A DNA stretch of 17,004 nt from Ruminococcaceae bacterium UBA5891 (GCA_002431945.1 DJET01000060.1:1-17004), one strand, 5' to 3'; positions 6,741 through 14,745 are shown, counted from the first letter of the stretch. A program made the numbers and translations. The notes: generated from the sequence alone by a model not told the origin.

Positions 6741-6769
6741 TTGATATATAAAGACATATATGGTATAAT
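6741..6769 (+). promoter_or_regulatory. Sigma-A promoter of the polysaccharide operon
   Basis: TTGATA (6741-6746, five of six), a 17-base spacer, and a perfect TATAAT (6764-6769) with an extended -10 TGG (6761-6763). The start would be near 6776, with a leader of about 40 bases carrying AAGGAGG at 6801-6807. This is the best promoter in the window. Readthrough from the folD operon can add to it, as no terminator lies between. Confidence 0.85.
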
Positions 6770-6817
6770 CGGTTTCGAGTTATCTGTATTTTTATATCAT
6801 AAGGAGGAAAGCTTTTT

Positions 6818-7606
6818 TTGTTTAACAATATAAAATACGTTTGGAAAAAGTATAACTTTTTATTGCGCCAGTTGGTTTCGCGCGATTTTAAGGTTAAATA
6901 TAAACGCAGTGTTTTGGGAATGTTTTGGAGCATTCTATACCCCGTTTTAACAATGGCGGTTATGGCTCTTGTATTTACCAATGTTTTTAAATTCACAACG
7001 CCGGGCGTTAACTATCTTGCCTATCTTATGAGCGGTCTTGTAATGTTCAACTATTTCAGCGAAGCTTCAAACAATGCTATGAGCAGCGTTGTCGCCAATT
7101 TCAGCCTTATAAACAAGGTATATATGCCGAAATACATTTTTCCGCTTTCAAAGTGCGTTTTTGTGGGTATAAATTTTTTGCTTTCGCAAATTCCGCTTTA
7201 TGTTATTCTTTTGGCTACCGGAACGGGCGTTACCTGGCACCATATACTGCTGCCCTTTGTTTACTTATGCTTGTTCCTGTTTACGCTTGGATTCAGTATG
7301 ATCCTTGCAACGCTTGCTGTATTTTTGCGCGATATGTTTTATATTTACGGCGTTATAATTTCCTTGTGGACATACCTTACGCCTATTATGTACGACATCG
7401 CAATAATAGACAGGCCTGCTTTACTTTTAATTTTTAAGCTTAACCCTATGTATTGGTTCCTTTATTTTGCAAGAAGAATAATGCTTTACCACACTATTCC
7501 CGAAATAAACGTATGGATCTACTGCCTTGTTTATGCTTTGGTATTCCTGCTGCTTGGCGTGTTTATATTCAAAAAGAAGCAGGATAAGTTTATTTATTAC
7601 GTATAA
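6818..7606 (+). CDS. ABC-2 type polysaccharide export permease (Wzm/TagG family)
   Basis: Membrane half of an ABC exporter for lipid-linked polysaccharide. The start codon is TTG 6818, after AAGGAGG (6801-6807) with a ten-base T-rich spacer. 262 residues. An amphipathic N-terminus (YVWKKYNFLLRQLVSRDFKVKYKRSVLG) is followed by six membrane segments near 33-56, 64-84, 110-133, 142-168, 174-193 and 232-252. The family marks LYPVLTM after the first basic stretch and FLRDMFYIYG between segments 4 and 5 are present, and the tail is basic (KKKQDKFIYYV). It is followed 11 bases later by its ATPase. TagG (teichoic acid) and Wzm (O-antigen) belong to the same family, so the cargo is read from context: a wall or capsular glycan. 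Confidence 0.93.
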   Translation: MFNNIKYVWKKYNFLLRQLVSRDFKVKYKRSVLGMFWSILYPVLTMAVMALVFTNVFKFTTPGVNYLAYLMSGLVMFNYFSEASNNAMSSVVANFSLINKVYMPKYIFPLSKCVFVGINFLLSQIPLYVILLATGTGVTWHHILLPFVYLCLFLFTLGFSMILATLAVFLRDMFYIYGVIISLWTYLTPIMYDIAIIDRPALLLIFKLNPMYWFLYFARRIMLYHTIPEINVWIYCLVYALVFLLLGVFIFKKKQDKFIYYV

Positions 7607-7617
7607 CGGAGGTTTAT

Positions 7618-8376
7618 ATGGAACCCGAAAATTATATGATAGAGGTTGACGACGTTTCAATGAAGTTTAACCTCGGCATTGAAAAAAGCTTTTCCCTTAA
7701 GCAGTGGTTTGTAGATATAGGTCACGGCAAGAAACACGAAAAAAAGGATTTCTGGGCGCTTACCGATGTTTCGTTTAAGGTAAAAAGAGGCGAAGTTATC
7801 GGCTTTATCGGCTCTAACGGCGCAGGCAAATCCACCCTTTTAAAGGTGGTTGCAGGCGTTATGAAGCCCACAAAGGGAACGGTTAAAACATACGGCAATA
7901 TCTGCCCTATGATAGAGCTCGGCGCCGGATTTGACCCGCAGCTTACCGCAAGGGAAAATATATATTTAAACGGCTCGATTATGGGATACTCAAAGGAGCT
8001 TATCGATTTAAAGTTTGATGAAATAGTTCAGTTTTCGGAATTAAAGGATTTTCTTGAGGTTCCGGTTCAAAACTTTTCATCAGGTATGGTCGCAAGGCTT
8101 GCTTTCAGCGTAGCCACGATAGTAGACCCCGAAATTTTGATTGTTGACGAAATTCTGTCTGTCGGGGATATAGCGTTTCAGGCAAAAAGCGAGCAAAAAA
8201 TGCTGTCTATGATCGGCGGCGGCACAACGGTTCTTTTTGTATCGCACTCTGCCGAGCAAATTAAAAAAATGTGCGATACCGTAGTATGGATAGAACACGG
8301 TGTTGTGCAAAAGATCGGCGGCAAAGAAGTTTGCGAGGAATACATTGAATTTATGACCAAAAAAACAGCAGTATAA
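7618..8376 (+). CDS. ABC-type polysaccharide export ATPase (Wzt/TagH family), short form
   Basis: ATP-binding subunit paired with the permease just upstream. 252 residues. The N-terminal extension before the first strand and FWALTDVSFKV are typical of Wzt/TagH. Walker A is GSNGAGKST (65-73), the Q-loop region lies near IELGAGFDPQLTARENIYLNG, the signature is FSSGMVAR (153-160), Walker B is ILIVDE (173-178, E178 catalytic) and the switch His is H210 in VSHS. The protein ends soon after the nucleotide-binding domain: it lacks the carbohydrate-binding domain of Wzt proteins that read a capped chain end, and also the long extension of Bacillus TagH. Chain-length control is thus probably not through this subunit. 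CGGAGG precedes ATG 7618. Confidence 0.95.
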   Translation: MEPENYMIEVDDVSMKFNLGIEKSFSLKQWFVDIGHGKKHEKKDFWALTDVSFKVKRGEVIGFIGSNGAGKSTLLKVVAGVMKPTKGTVKTYGNICPMIELGAGFDPQLTARENIYLNGSIMGYSKELIDLKFDEIVQFSELKDFLEVPVQNFSSGMVARLAFSVATIVDPEILIVDEILSVGDIAFQAKSEQKMLSMIGGGTTVLFVSHSAEQIKKMCDTVVWIEHGVVQKIGGKEVCEEYIEFMTKKTAV

Positions 8377-8389
8377 AGGGTGAGAAACA

Positions 8390-10375
8390 ATGATTAAACG
8401 GATATTAAGAAAAATAAATGAACACATCAAAAACGAAGGAATTAAATCAACATTTGTATGGCTTTGGAATTGCGCAATATATAAATTAAGATTAAGCAAA
8501 GTTAAAAGTGTGGATTTTGAGAATATTAAAACAAACAATTCCGAAAAAAAATTTCTGACTCCCAAACGCAAACCAACCATTTATATAATTGCAAGTATAC
8601 CTTATTATGATATTGGCGGCGGTCAACGTTGTTCCCAATTAGCTAAAACATTCAATATAATGGGATATAACGTTAAATATCTATATGCGTTTAAGTCATC
8701 GGAAAGCTTGCGTTTTGATTTATTAATGCCTATGGAAACCCATTTGCTCATAAATGAAAAAACCGTAGATATTATAAAGGATGATGTTACCTCTGAAGAC
8801 TTATTTATATTTGAATCTCCATCTATAAAATTTAAGGAAATTTTAGATTTAGCCATTTATAAAAAAGCTAAAATATGCTATGAAAACATTGATAACTGGG
8901 AAACATCTTTAGGCAGTACTGTATATGATGAAAAAACCTTAATAAGCTTACTTACCAATGCCGATGTTTTAGTTGGAACTGCTAAGCCTCTTGCCAAACA
9001 ATTAGAAAATTATCTTATTAAATACAATATTCCTAAAAAGCCTGTATTATACCTTGCTAATGCAGTTGATGACGAAATGTTTTGCGGAAACAAAAAGCTT
9101 GAAAAGCCATGGGATTTATGCACCGACAAAGTAACCTTATTATATTATGGCTCTCTTTGGGGAGAATGGTTTGATTGGGATTTGATTATAGATTTGGCGA
9201 TCAAACATCCAAGGTATTGTTTTAATATAATAGGTGATGTCTCCAATATTCCTAATATTCAAAGAATTGCACCCCATAACGTGCATTTTTTAGGGCTTAA
9301 AAAACAATGCGATTTACCTGCCTATCTAAAATATGTGGATTATACTATGGTTCCGTTTAAACCCGGTGAAATTTCCGATTATGTTTCGCCCTTGAAAATA
9401 TTTGAATATATTGCTATGTATACAAAAGTTCTGTGCACGGAACTTCCGGATGTTAAAGGCTATCCTAATGTATATTGCGGTAATACCGTAGATGAATGGG
9501 AAAAAATAATTGAATCAAATCCAAAATTGGATTATAAAGCTGCTGATGAATTTATTTTATCAAACACGTGGAAATCAAGAGTAACCGAAATCCTTAATAC
9601 AGTTTATCCTCAAAACAATATTTCAATACTCAAGGACAAATTATCAATTATTGTTCTTAACTATAATAATAAAAATGTTATTTTGAAATGCATAAACACA
9701 TTATTAAAATTCAACGAAATATATAATTATAAAATCATTATAGTTGATAACGGAAGCACAGATGGTTCATATGAGTTATTAAAAGAGACATATACTGATA
9801 GCGAAATATTGCTGATACAAAATGATAAAAACGGTTGTTCGAGCGGTAGAAACCTCGGTGCTTCTAAAGTGACTGGAGAATATATATTGTTTTTAGATTC
9901 TGACCAATGGGTAACAAATAAATATTGGCTGCAACCGTATGAAAATATAATTAAATTGTATCCGGAGTTTGGACTTATAGGTTGGGCAGCAGGCTTTTTT
10001 AACCGCAATAACAGAGCATATCATGTAGTTGATAGTTTCCCTTATAGATATATGCCTAGTAATATGTTATGCAGATACGATATAGGATATCTGGGAAGCG
10101 GCGGAATGATAGTTAAAACATCTGATTTCAGGAAAGTGGATGGATTTGATTTATACTATGATCCCACATGTTATGAAGACACTGATTTCTCTTTGAAAAT
10201 CAGAAACTCAAATAAAGAATTATATTATTGCCCATATTTAGGTATAATACATCTTCCGCATCAGACCACAAAAAGCGGAACAAAAGCACATTCTGAGCTT
10301 ACTAAGAAAAAGCAAGAATACTTTACTAAAAAATGGAATAAAATTAACCCTGCAATTTTTAAATACAAAAAATAA
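8390..10375 (+). CDS. Fused glycosyltransferase: GT4-type module plus GT2 module
   Basis: 661 residues, cytoplasmic or membrane-peripheral. Residues about 60-405 form a two-lobe GT-B (GT4-like) enzyme: ASIPYYDIGGGQR (68-80) as the glycine-rich donor loop, YENIDNW (164-170), YYGSLWGEWFDWD (252-264) starting the second lobe, VHFLGL (298-303), VPFK (321-324) and SPLKIFEYIA (333-342) near the nucleotide-sugar site. Residues about 417-640 form a GT-A (GT2) enzyme: KLSIIVLNYNN, IIIVDNGSTDGS (449-460), GRNLGA, the metal motif D503-S-D505 in LFLDSDQ, and the acceptor/base region YEDTDFSLK (595-603). The fusion could add two sugars in succession. The start ATG 8390 follows AGGGTG. Codon use is AT-rich, unlike the ABC genes upstream. 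The N-terminal module is a paralogue of the protein at 13470-14741. Sugar specificity cannot be told. Confidence 0.9.
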   Translation: MIKRILRKINEHIKNEGIKSTFVWLWNCAIYKLRLSKVKSVDFENIKTNNSEKKFLTPKRKPTIYIIASIPYYDIGGGQRCSQLAKTFNIMGYNVKYLYAFKSSESLRFDLLMPMETHLLINEKTVDIIKDDVTSEDLFIFESPSIKFKEILDLAIYKKAKICYENIDNWETSLGSTVYDEKTLISLLTNADVLVGTAKPLAKQLENYLIKYNIPKKPVLYLANAVDDEMFCGNKKLEKPWDLCTDKVTLLYYGSLWGEWFDWDLIIDLAIKHPRYCFNIIGDVSNIPNIQRIAPHNVHFLGLKKQCDLPAYLKYVDYTMVPFKPGEISDYVSPLKIFEYIAMYTKVLCTELPDVKGYPNVYCGNTVDEWEKIIESNPKLDYKAADEFILSNTWKSRVTEILNTVYPQNNISILKDKLSIIVLNYNNKNVILKCINTLLKFNEIYNYKIIIVDNGSTDGSYELLKETYTDSEILLIQNDKNGCSSGRNLGASKVTGEYILFLDSDQWVTNKYWLQPYENIIKLYPEFGLIGWAAGFFNRNNRAYHVVDSFPYRYMPSNMLCRYDIGYLGSGGMIVKTSDFRKVDGFDLYYDPTCYEDTDFSLKIRNSNKELYYCPYLGIIHLPHQTTKSGTKAHSELTKKKQEYFTKKWNKINPAIFKYKK

Positions 10376-10518
10376 CAAAGTTCAAATATAAAATATCATA
10401 AACAGTTTAGAAATAACATTCCGCAAAACAGTTTAAAAACCAAAAAACAGCCGCAAAGATGTATTGATAGAACTTTATCGGTTTTGTTTTGATACACTAT
10501 CGGAGAATGGATATTATT
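10376..10518 (+). other. AT-rich noncoding gap with short direct repeats
   Basis: No gene is seen in this 143-base stretch, the longest gap in the operon. It has a repeated 10-mer AAACAGTTTA (10400-10409 and 10426-10435, period 26) and two copies of CCGCAAA (10421-10427, 10451-10457), the second preceded by AAACAG. No convincing promoter or terminator was found. Confidence 0.45.
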
Positions 10519-12270
10519 ATGGAGATTTGTAATAAGAATATTTTTAAAGTATTGATAGCTTTGTTCTCATCCTTTATTCTTGCAAAACAATTTAATTTGC
10601 ATCATTACACTTTTGTTTACCTTTTTTTCTCATTATTGCTTATTTTATTTTTTATAAAAGCTAATACAGATTTAACAAGGAGGAAAAAAAAGTACGTATT
10701 TATTTTGTCATTTGCAAGCGCTTTAATCTTTTCCATTGGTACAATTGTTTGGGAAAATGAATTTCAAGGTGTTTATGATATTTTTACTTTACGCCGTATT
10801 GTCTTGTTAATTTTATTTTTTGTAGCGGACTTTTCAATTGCATATTACTCATTTTCCGCTATCTTAAATAAGCTTGAAACCTTTAATTTATACGAAAATC
10901 CCGGTAAATTTTATATCCTTTCCGGCAAAAGTGCATTTTTAATTAGCTTTTTCATTATATTTCTTGCCTATCTTCCTTATTTAATAAGATCTTATCCTGC
11001 AATAATGTCACCTGACTCTTTTGTACAAATCAATTCTGTTGAAAACCACGTTTTATCAAACCTGCATCCGTTTGTCCAAACTTGGCTGTTTGGCGGAATT
11101 TACAATATCGGCAAACTTGTTTTTGGTAAGGGTAATGCAGCAATAGCTTTTTATATTATTTTTCAAATGTTTGTAACCTCAGCTGTTTTTGCATTATATA
11201 TCACCTTTCTTTATAAAAAGCACATTAACAAATATGTAATTCTTGCAACATTGGCATTTTATGCATTTTCACCTTTACATGCATTTTACAGTGTCACATT
11301 ATGGAAAGATATTCTGTTCGGTGTAAACTTTTTGGCGATGAACTTAATATATATTAAACTTAATCAAAGCGGTTTTAATTTTAAAACTATATGCCTATTT
11401 ACAGTGACAAATTTAGCAATGATTTTTCTTAGAAACAACGGCATTTATATACTGATACTTGTAACACCAGTTTTAATATACTTTTATAAAAATAGCAGAA
11501 AAATAATTGCTCTAACATGTATATGCATAATTACGTTTTACTATATCTTTACTGGACCGATTTATAATGCAATAGGTGTCTCAAAAACAAAATCAATAGA
11601 GGCATTTTCTATACCTCTACAACAAATTGCGAGAGTTATCGCATTAGATAAAAAAATCGATAATGAAAGCTTAAATTATTTAAATGAAATTTTAGACTTA
11701 GAATCAGTAAAAAATAACTATGCACCTCATATTTCTGATCCTGTTAAGAATTCTGTGTATATTGAAAAATTTGACGAGACAAAAGTAAAATTTTTATTTG
11801 TCTGGGCAAAATTGTTTTTTGAACACCCACAGGTATATATTGAAGCATATTTTTCGCAAACATTAGGATATTGGTATCCTGATACCATATACTATGCTAT
11901 TGGTGGATTGAATGCCGAAACCGAACTTTATAACGCTTATAAATACGGCATATCAAACACTAATAACTTGCCTAATTATATAAATAAACTTTTTGATATG
12001 CTTGCAGATAAATCTTTACCGTTTAGCTATATAATATGGAGTACAGGATTATATTGTTATTTGCTGTTTATTTCGATTGCTTTTGCAATATATAACAGAA
12101 AATTCATTGGCAAAAACATAATATGCTATTTACCTTTAATTATGCTTTGGTTAACAATGATGGTAGCCTCGCCTGTTTTTGCTGAATTACGGTACATTTA
12201 CGGGATATTCACATGTTTACCTTTAGCCTTAATTTTACCGTACACAAAGGAGAAAGAAAGCAATGAATAA
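10519..12270 (+). CDS. Polytopic membrane protein, DUF6020 / GT-C glycosyltransferase-like
   Basis: 583 residues from ATG 10519. GGAGA at 10502-10506 is rather far (13 bases); ATG 10507 or TTG 10489 in the same frame are alternatives. About 13-15 hydrophobic segments are seen, with a long hydrophilic loop of about 130 residues (KTKSIEAF to DKSLPF) before the last three. After the fifth segment comes RSYPAIMSPDSFVQIN, with an Asp in the first large outside loop, as in GT-C enzymes that use polyprenyl-phosphate sugars. NLHPFVQTWL, LWKDILFG and LRNNGIYIL are shared with proteins labelled DUF6020; that match is from memory. A role adding side sugars to the exported glycan on the outer face is inference. 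It lies in the AT-rich block, and its last eight bases overlap the epimerase gene. Confidence 0.72.
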   Translation: MEICNKNIFKVLIALFSSFILAKQFNLHHYTFVYLFFSLLLILFFIKANTDLTRRKKKYVFILSFASALIFSIGTIVWENEFQGVYDIFTLRRIVLLILFFVADFSIAYYSFSAILNKLETFNLYENPGKFYILSGKSAFLISFFIIFLAYLPYLIRSYPAIMSPDSFVQINSVENHVLSNLHPFVQTWLFGGIYNIGKLVFGKGNAAIAFYIIFQMFVTSAVFALYITFLYKKHINKYVILATLAFYAFSPLHAFYSVTLWKDILFGVNFLAMNLIYIKLNQSGFNFKTICLFTVTNLAMIFLRNNGIYILILVTPVLIYFYKNSRKIIALTCICIITFYYIFTGPIYNAIGVSKTKSIEAFSIPLQQIARVIALDKKIDNESLNYLNEILDLESVKNNYAPHISDPVKNSVYIEKFDETKVKFLFVWAKLFFEHPQVYIEAYFSQTLGYWYPDTIYYAIGGLNAETELYNAYKYGISNTNNLPNYINKLFDMLADKSLPFSYIIWSTGLYCYLLFISIAFAIYNRKFIGKNIICYLPLIMLWLTMMVASPVFAELRYIYGIFTCLPLALILPYTKEKESNE

Positions 12271-13369
12271 AATAAAAGTTATGAGCATTTTCGGCACAAG
12301 ACCGGAAGCTATAAAAATGGCGCCGCTTGTAAAGGAGCTTGAAAAACGCGCGGAAACAGAAAGCATAGTATGCGTTACCGCGCAGCACAGGGAAATGCTT
12401 GACCAGGTGCTTGAAACCTTTAAAATTAAGCCGGATTACGACCTTAATATGATGAAACAGGGGCAAACGCTTATGGATATAACCATAGGCGCGCTTTCGG
12501 GCGTCGACGCCGTTATAAAAAAGGCTAAGCCGGATATTGTGCTTGTTCACGGCGACACCTCCACCACGTTTGCGGGCGGTCTTGCGGCTTTTTACAATCA
12601 GGTAGCCATAGGTCACGTAGAGGCAGGGCTTCGCACCTACAATAAATACTCGCCCTACCCCGAAGAAATGAACAGGCAAATGGTTGACTGTATGACCGAT
12701 ATGTACTTTGCCCCGACAGACTTAAGCCGCGATAATCTTATTAAAGAGCATGTAGACCCCTCTAAAATTTACGTTACCGGCAATACGGCTATCGACGCTA
12801 TGGACACAACGGTTGACGAGGGCTATACCCACCCTGAGCTTGAGTGGCTGGGCGGCGATAAAATGATACTTCTAACCGCCCACCGCAGGGAAAATTTAGG
12901 CGAGCCTATGAAAAATATATTCAGGGGAATACGCCGTGTGCTCGACGAACTGCCCGGCTATAAAGTGATCTATCCTATTCACAAAAACCCGCTGGTGCGC
13001 GCCGCGGCAGACGAAATTTTCGGCGATTGCGACAGGGTTAAGCTTATAGAACCGCTTGAGGTTTTTGATTTTCACAACTTTCTAAACAGAACGCATATAA
13101 TACTGACCGACAGCGGCGGCATACAGGAAGAGGCGCCCTCTCTCGGAAAGCCGGTGCTTGTACTGCGTGACACAACAGAGCGCCCCGAAGGCATAAAGGC
13201 AGGCACGCTTAAGCTTGTGGGAACAAACAGCGAAAACGTGTATAAGGAGACTATGCGCCTGCTTACAGACCATGATGAGTACGAGCGTATGAGCAAGGCC
13301 TCAAACCCATACGGAGACGGCCACGCAAGCGAAAGAATAGCCGACGCAATAATAAAAAAATTCAGTTAA
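12263..13369 (+). CDS. wecB: UDP-N-acetylglucosamine 2-epimerase (non-hydrolysing)
   Basis: Makes UDP-ManNAc from UDP-GlcNAc in the cytosol, the donor for TagA-type enzymes (Bacillus name mnaA). 368 residues, normal length. Family marks: SIFGTRPEAIKMAP (8-21), AQHREMLDQVL (40-50), VHGDTSTTFAGGLAAFY with D98, GHVEAGLRT with E120, YSPYPEEMNRQ with E134, LTAHRRENLG with H207, and LTDSGGIQEEAPSLGKPVLVLRDTTERPEG (281-310) binding UDP. D98, E120, E134 and H207 match the catalytic set of E. coli WecB (D95, E117, E131, H213). AAGGAG at 12247-12252 lies inside the upstream gene. G+C and codon use return here to the style of the rest of the window. Confidence 0.97.
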   Translation: MNKIKVMSIFGTRPEAIKMAPLVKELEKRAETESIVCVTAQHREMLDQVLETFKIKPDYDLNMMKQGQTLMDITIGALSGVDAVIKKAKPDIVLVHGDTSTTFAGGLAAFYNQVAIGHVEAGLRTYNKYSPYPEEMNRQMVDCMTDMYFAPTDLSRDNLIKEHVDPSKIYVTGNTAIDAMDTTVDEGYTHPELEWLGGDKMILLTAHRRENLGEPMKNIFRGIRRVLDELPGYKVIYPIHKNPLVRAAADEIFGDCDRVKLIEPLEVFDFHNFLNRTHIILTDSGGIQEEAPSLGKPVLVLRDTTERPEGIKAGTLKLVGTNSENVYKETMRLLTDHDEYERMSKASNPYGDGHASERIADAIIKKFS

Positions 13370-13380
13370 GGAGAAACGGA

Positions 13381-13445
13381 TTGCCGAGCGCCGTAAGGCG
13401 CTCGCAAAGGCAGGATAGGGCTGTTACTCACAGTCCTTTTTGCCT
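13381..13445 (+). ncRNA. Two-hairpin RNA element between wecB and the next GT gene
   Basis: Hairpin 1: TTGC and GAGCGCC (13381-13392, one bulged C) pair with GGCGCTC and GCAA (13397-13407) around a GTAA tetraloop of GNRA type. Hairpin 2: AGGGCTG (13417-13423) pairs with CAGTCCT (13431-13437), one G-U, and five T follow at once (13437-13441). An outer stem AGGCA/TGCCT (13408-13412 with 13441-13445) can enclose it. So a strong hairpin is followed by a terminator-like one, just upstream of the AAGGAG of the next gene. It could be a partial terminator or attenuator, an RNA-stability element, or a dispersed repeat. No known riboswitch class is recognised. Confidence 0.6.
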
Positions 13446-13458
13446 ACTTTTAAAATAA
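13381..13458 (+). CDS. Possible 25-codon ORF overlapping the RNA element
   Basis: TTG 13381 with AAGGAG at 13368-13373 (seven-base spacing) opens a 25-codon frame ending at TAA 13456-13458, right where the next ribosome site AAGGAG (13457-13462) begins. The product is basic and Arg/Gln-rich, then ends in Leu-Leu-Leu-Lys. It covers both hairpins exactly, so it could be a leader peptide coupled to RNA folding, or just chance. No homologue is known to me with certainty. Confidence 0.2.
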   Translation: MPSAVRRSQRQDRAVTHSPFCLLLK

Positions 13459-13469
13459 GGAGCTGCAAT

Positions 13470-14741
13470 ATGAAGGAAAAGCTTTCAAAGCTTATAAATG
13501 TATATAAAAAATACGGGTTTATGGGCTTTATGAAAAAATTATACACCTACATAGTGGCAAATTATTTTAACAAAATAAGCTTTGCGGTGTTTTTTAACCC
13601 GAAAAAATACCGCAATATAATAAAAAATATTTTAAATACCGAAGCATACGACCGCATAGTGCTTTGGCGGTCGAGCTTTGGGTATAACGTTCCCCTTTTT
13701 CAGCGGCCGCAGCATATTGCTGGCAACCTTGCAAAATCGCGCTGTCTTGTGCTTTACGAGGTTACAACTATGACCGATAAGGTTAAAACCGTGAAAAAAA
13801 AGAGCGATAACCTTTACCTTATAAATTATAATAACATTTTGTTAAACAAAATTTTAATGCAGGAATTAAGCCGTGTTACCGCGCCTAAATACATTCAGCT
13901 TTACTCAACCGACTGGAAGCTTTCGGTTGAGAATATAAAAAACTATATGAACAGCGGTTACGGGTTTATTTACGAATATATAGACGATATAAGCCCGGAG
14001 CTTGCCGGAACAAAGGATATACCCAAAAACATTACGGATAAATACGAGTTTGTAATGCAAAATAAAGACGTATACGTTGTTGTAACCGCCGATCTGCTGA
14101 AAAAAGACGTTGTTTCGCACCGCGGGGAAGAAAACCTTGCAGTTTCCTCAAACGGTGTTGATTATTCTTTCTTTCAAACTCTTGACGATAATTATGATTT
14201 CGAGCCGGAGTTTAAAGAAATTATAAATAAGGGCAAGCCGATCGTGTGCTATTACGGCGCGCTTGCAAAATGGTTCGATTACGATATAATTAAAAAGGTT
14301 GCCGCAACCGGCAAATACTCGGTGGTTTTGTTCGGAATAAAATACGACGGCTCATTTGATGAAAATTTAAACGGCGAAGAAAATATTTATTTCTTAGGCT
14401 CGCGCGATTACAGGGTGCTTAAAAATTACGCCGCAAAATGCGATATTCTTACAATACCGTTCAAAATAAATAATATTACAAGGGCGACAAGCCCCGTAAA
14501 AATTTTTGAATATATGGCGCTTAAAAAGCCTATAGTCACTACCGATATGAACGAATGCAGAAAGTATAAAAGCGTTTTGATTGCCCAAAACGCCGAAGAT
14601 TTTATTTTAAAGCTTGATAATGCGCTTAAGCTTAAAAATAACGCCGAATACCTTAACACGCTTGACAAAGAGGCTAAGGAAAACGATTGGTCGCAAAAAG
14701 CGCAGGCTATAATAAGCCTTATTTCAAAAAAGGAAAAATAA
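13470..14741 (+). CDS. GT4-type glycosyltransferase (TuaH-like)
   Basis: 423 residues. An in-frame TTG at 13440 lies inside the upstream hairpin, so ATG 13470 with AAGGAG (13457-13462, seven-base spacing) is chosen. An N-terminal amphipathic stretch (YKKYGFMGFMKKLYTYIV) may touch the membrane. First lobe: IVLWRSSFGYNVPLFQRPQHIA (63-84), where FQRPQH is typical of TuaH-like enzymes. Linker: FIYEYIDDI (166-174) and SSNGVDYSFF (226-235). Second lobe: VCYYGALAKWFDYDII (259-274), NIYFLGSRDY (305-314), ILTIPFK (326-332) and SPVKIFEYMALKKPIVTT (341-358), the donor-site region. It closely parallels the GT4 half of the fused protein at 8390. It probably adds one sugar to the lipid-linked chain; donor and acceptor cannot be told. 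Codon style is that of the flanking genes though fairly AT-rich. Confidence 0.9.
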   Translation: MKEKLSKLINVYKKYGFMGFMKKLYTYIVANYFNKISFAVFFNPKKYRNIIKNILNTEAYDRIVLWRSSFGYNVPLFQRPQHIAGNLAKSRCLVLYEVTTMTDKVKTVKKKSDNLYLINYNNILLNKILMQELSRVTAPKYIQLYSTDWKLSVENIKNYMNSGYGFIYEYIDDISPELAGTKDIPKNITDKYEFVMQNKDVYVVVTADLLKKDVVSHRGEENLAVSSNGVDYSFFQTLDDNYDFEPEFKEIINKGKPIVCYYGALAKWFDYDIIKKVAATGKYSVVLFGIKYDGSFDENLNGEENIYFLGSRDYRVLKNYAAKCDILTIPFKINNITRATSPVKIFEYMALKKPIVTTDMNECRKYKSVLIAQNAEDFILKLDNALKLKNNAEYLNTLDKEAKENDWSQKAQAIISLISKKEK

Positions 14742-14745
14742 ATTT

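Larger units (their letters stand above)
8377..12262 (+). other. AT-rich block inside the polysaccharide operon
   Basis: The two genes 8390-10375 and 10519-12270 plus the gap between them are visibly richer in A+T than the genes on both sides, most clearly at third codon positions. Leucine is mainly TTA here, against CTT in the flanking genes, and GCG/GGC/CGC codons that are frequent in the flanks are rare. The change happens in the 13-base gap after the ABC ATPase gene and at the start of the epimerase gene. It suggests that these two genes were acquired together as a cassette. Confidence 0.7.

Noticed and set aside
12209..12679. Minus-strand ORF of 156 codons across the wecB start
   Set aside because: Shadow of wecB, whose catalytic residues are all present on the plus strand.
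13381..13445. Two-hairpin element as a tRNA or known riboswitch
   Set aside because: No cloverleaf, no CCA-type acceptor stem, and no riboswitch core that I recognise.
13440..13469. TTG start for the GT4 gene at 13440
   Set aside because: It lies inside the T run of the hairpin, with no ribosome site; ATG 13470 has AAGGAG at seven bases.
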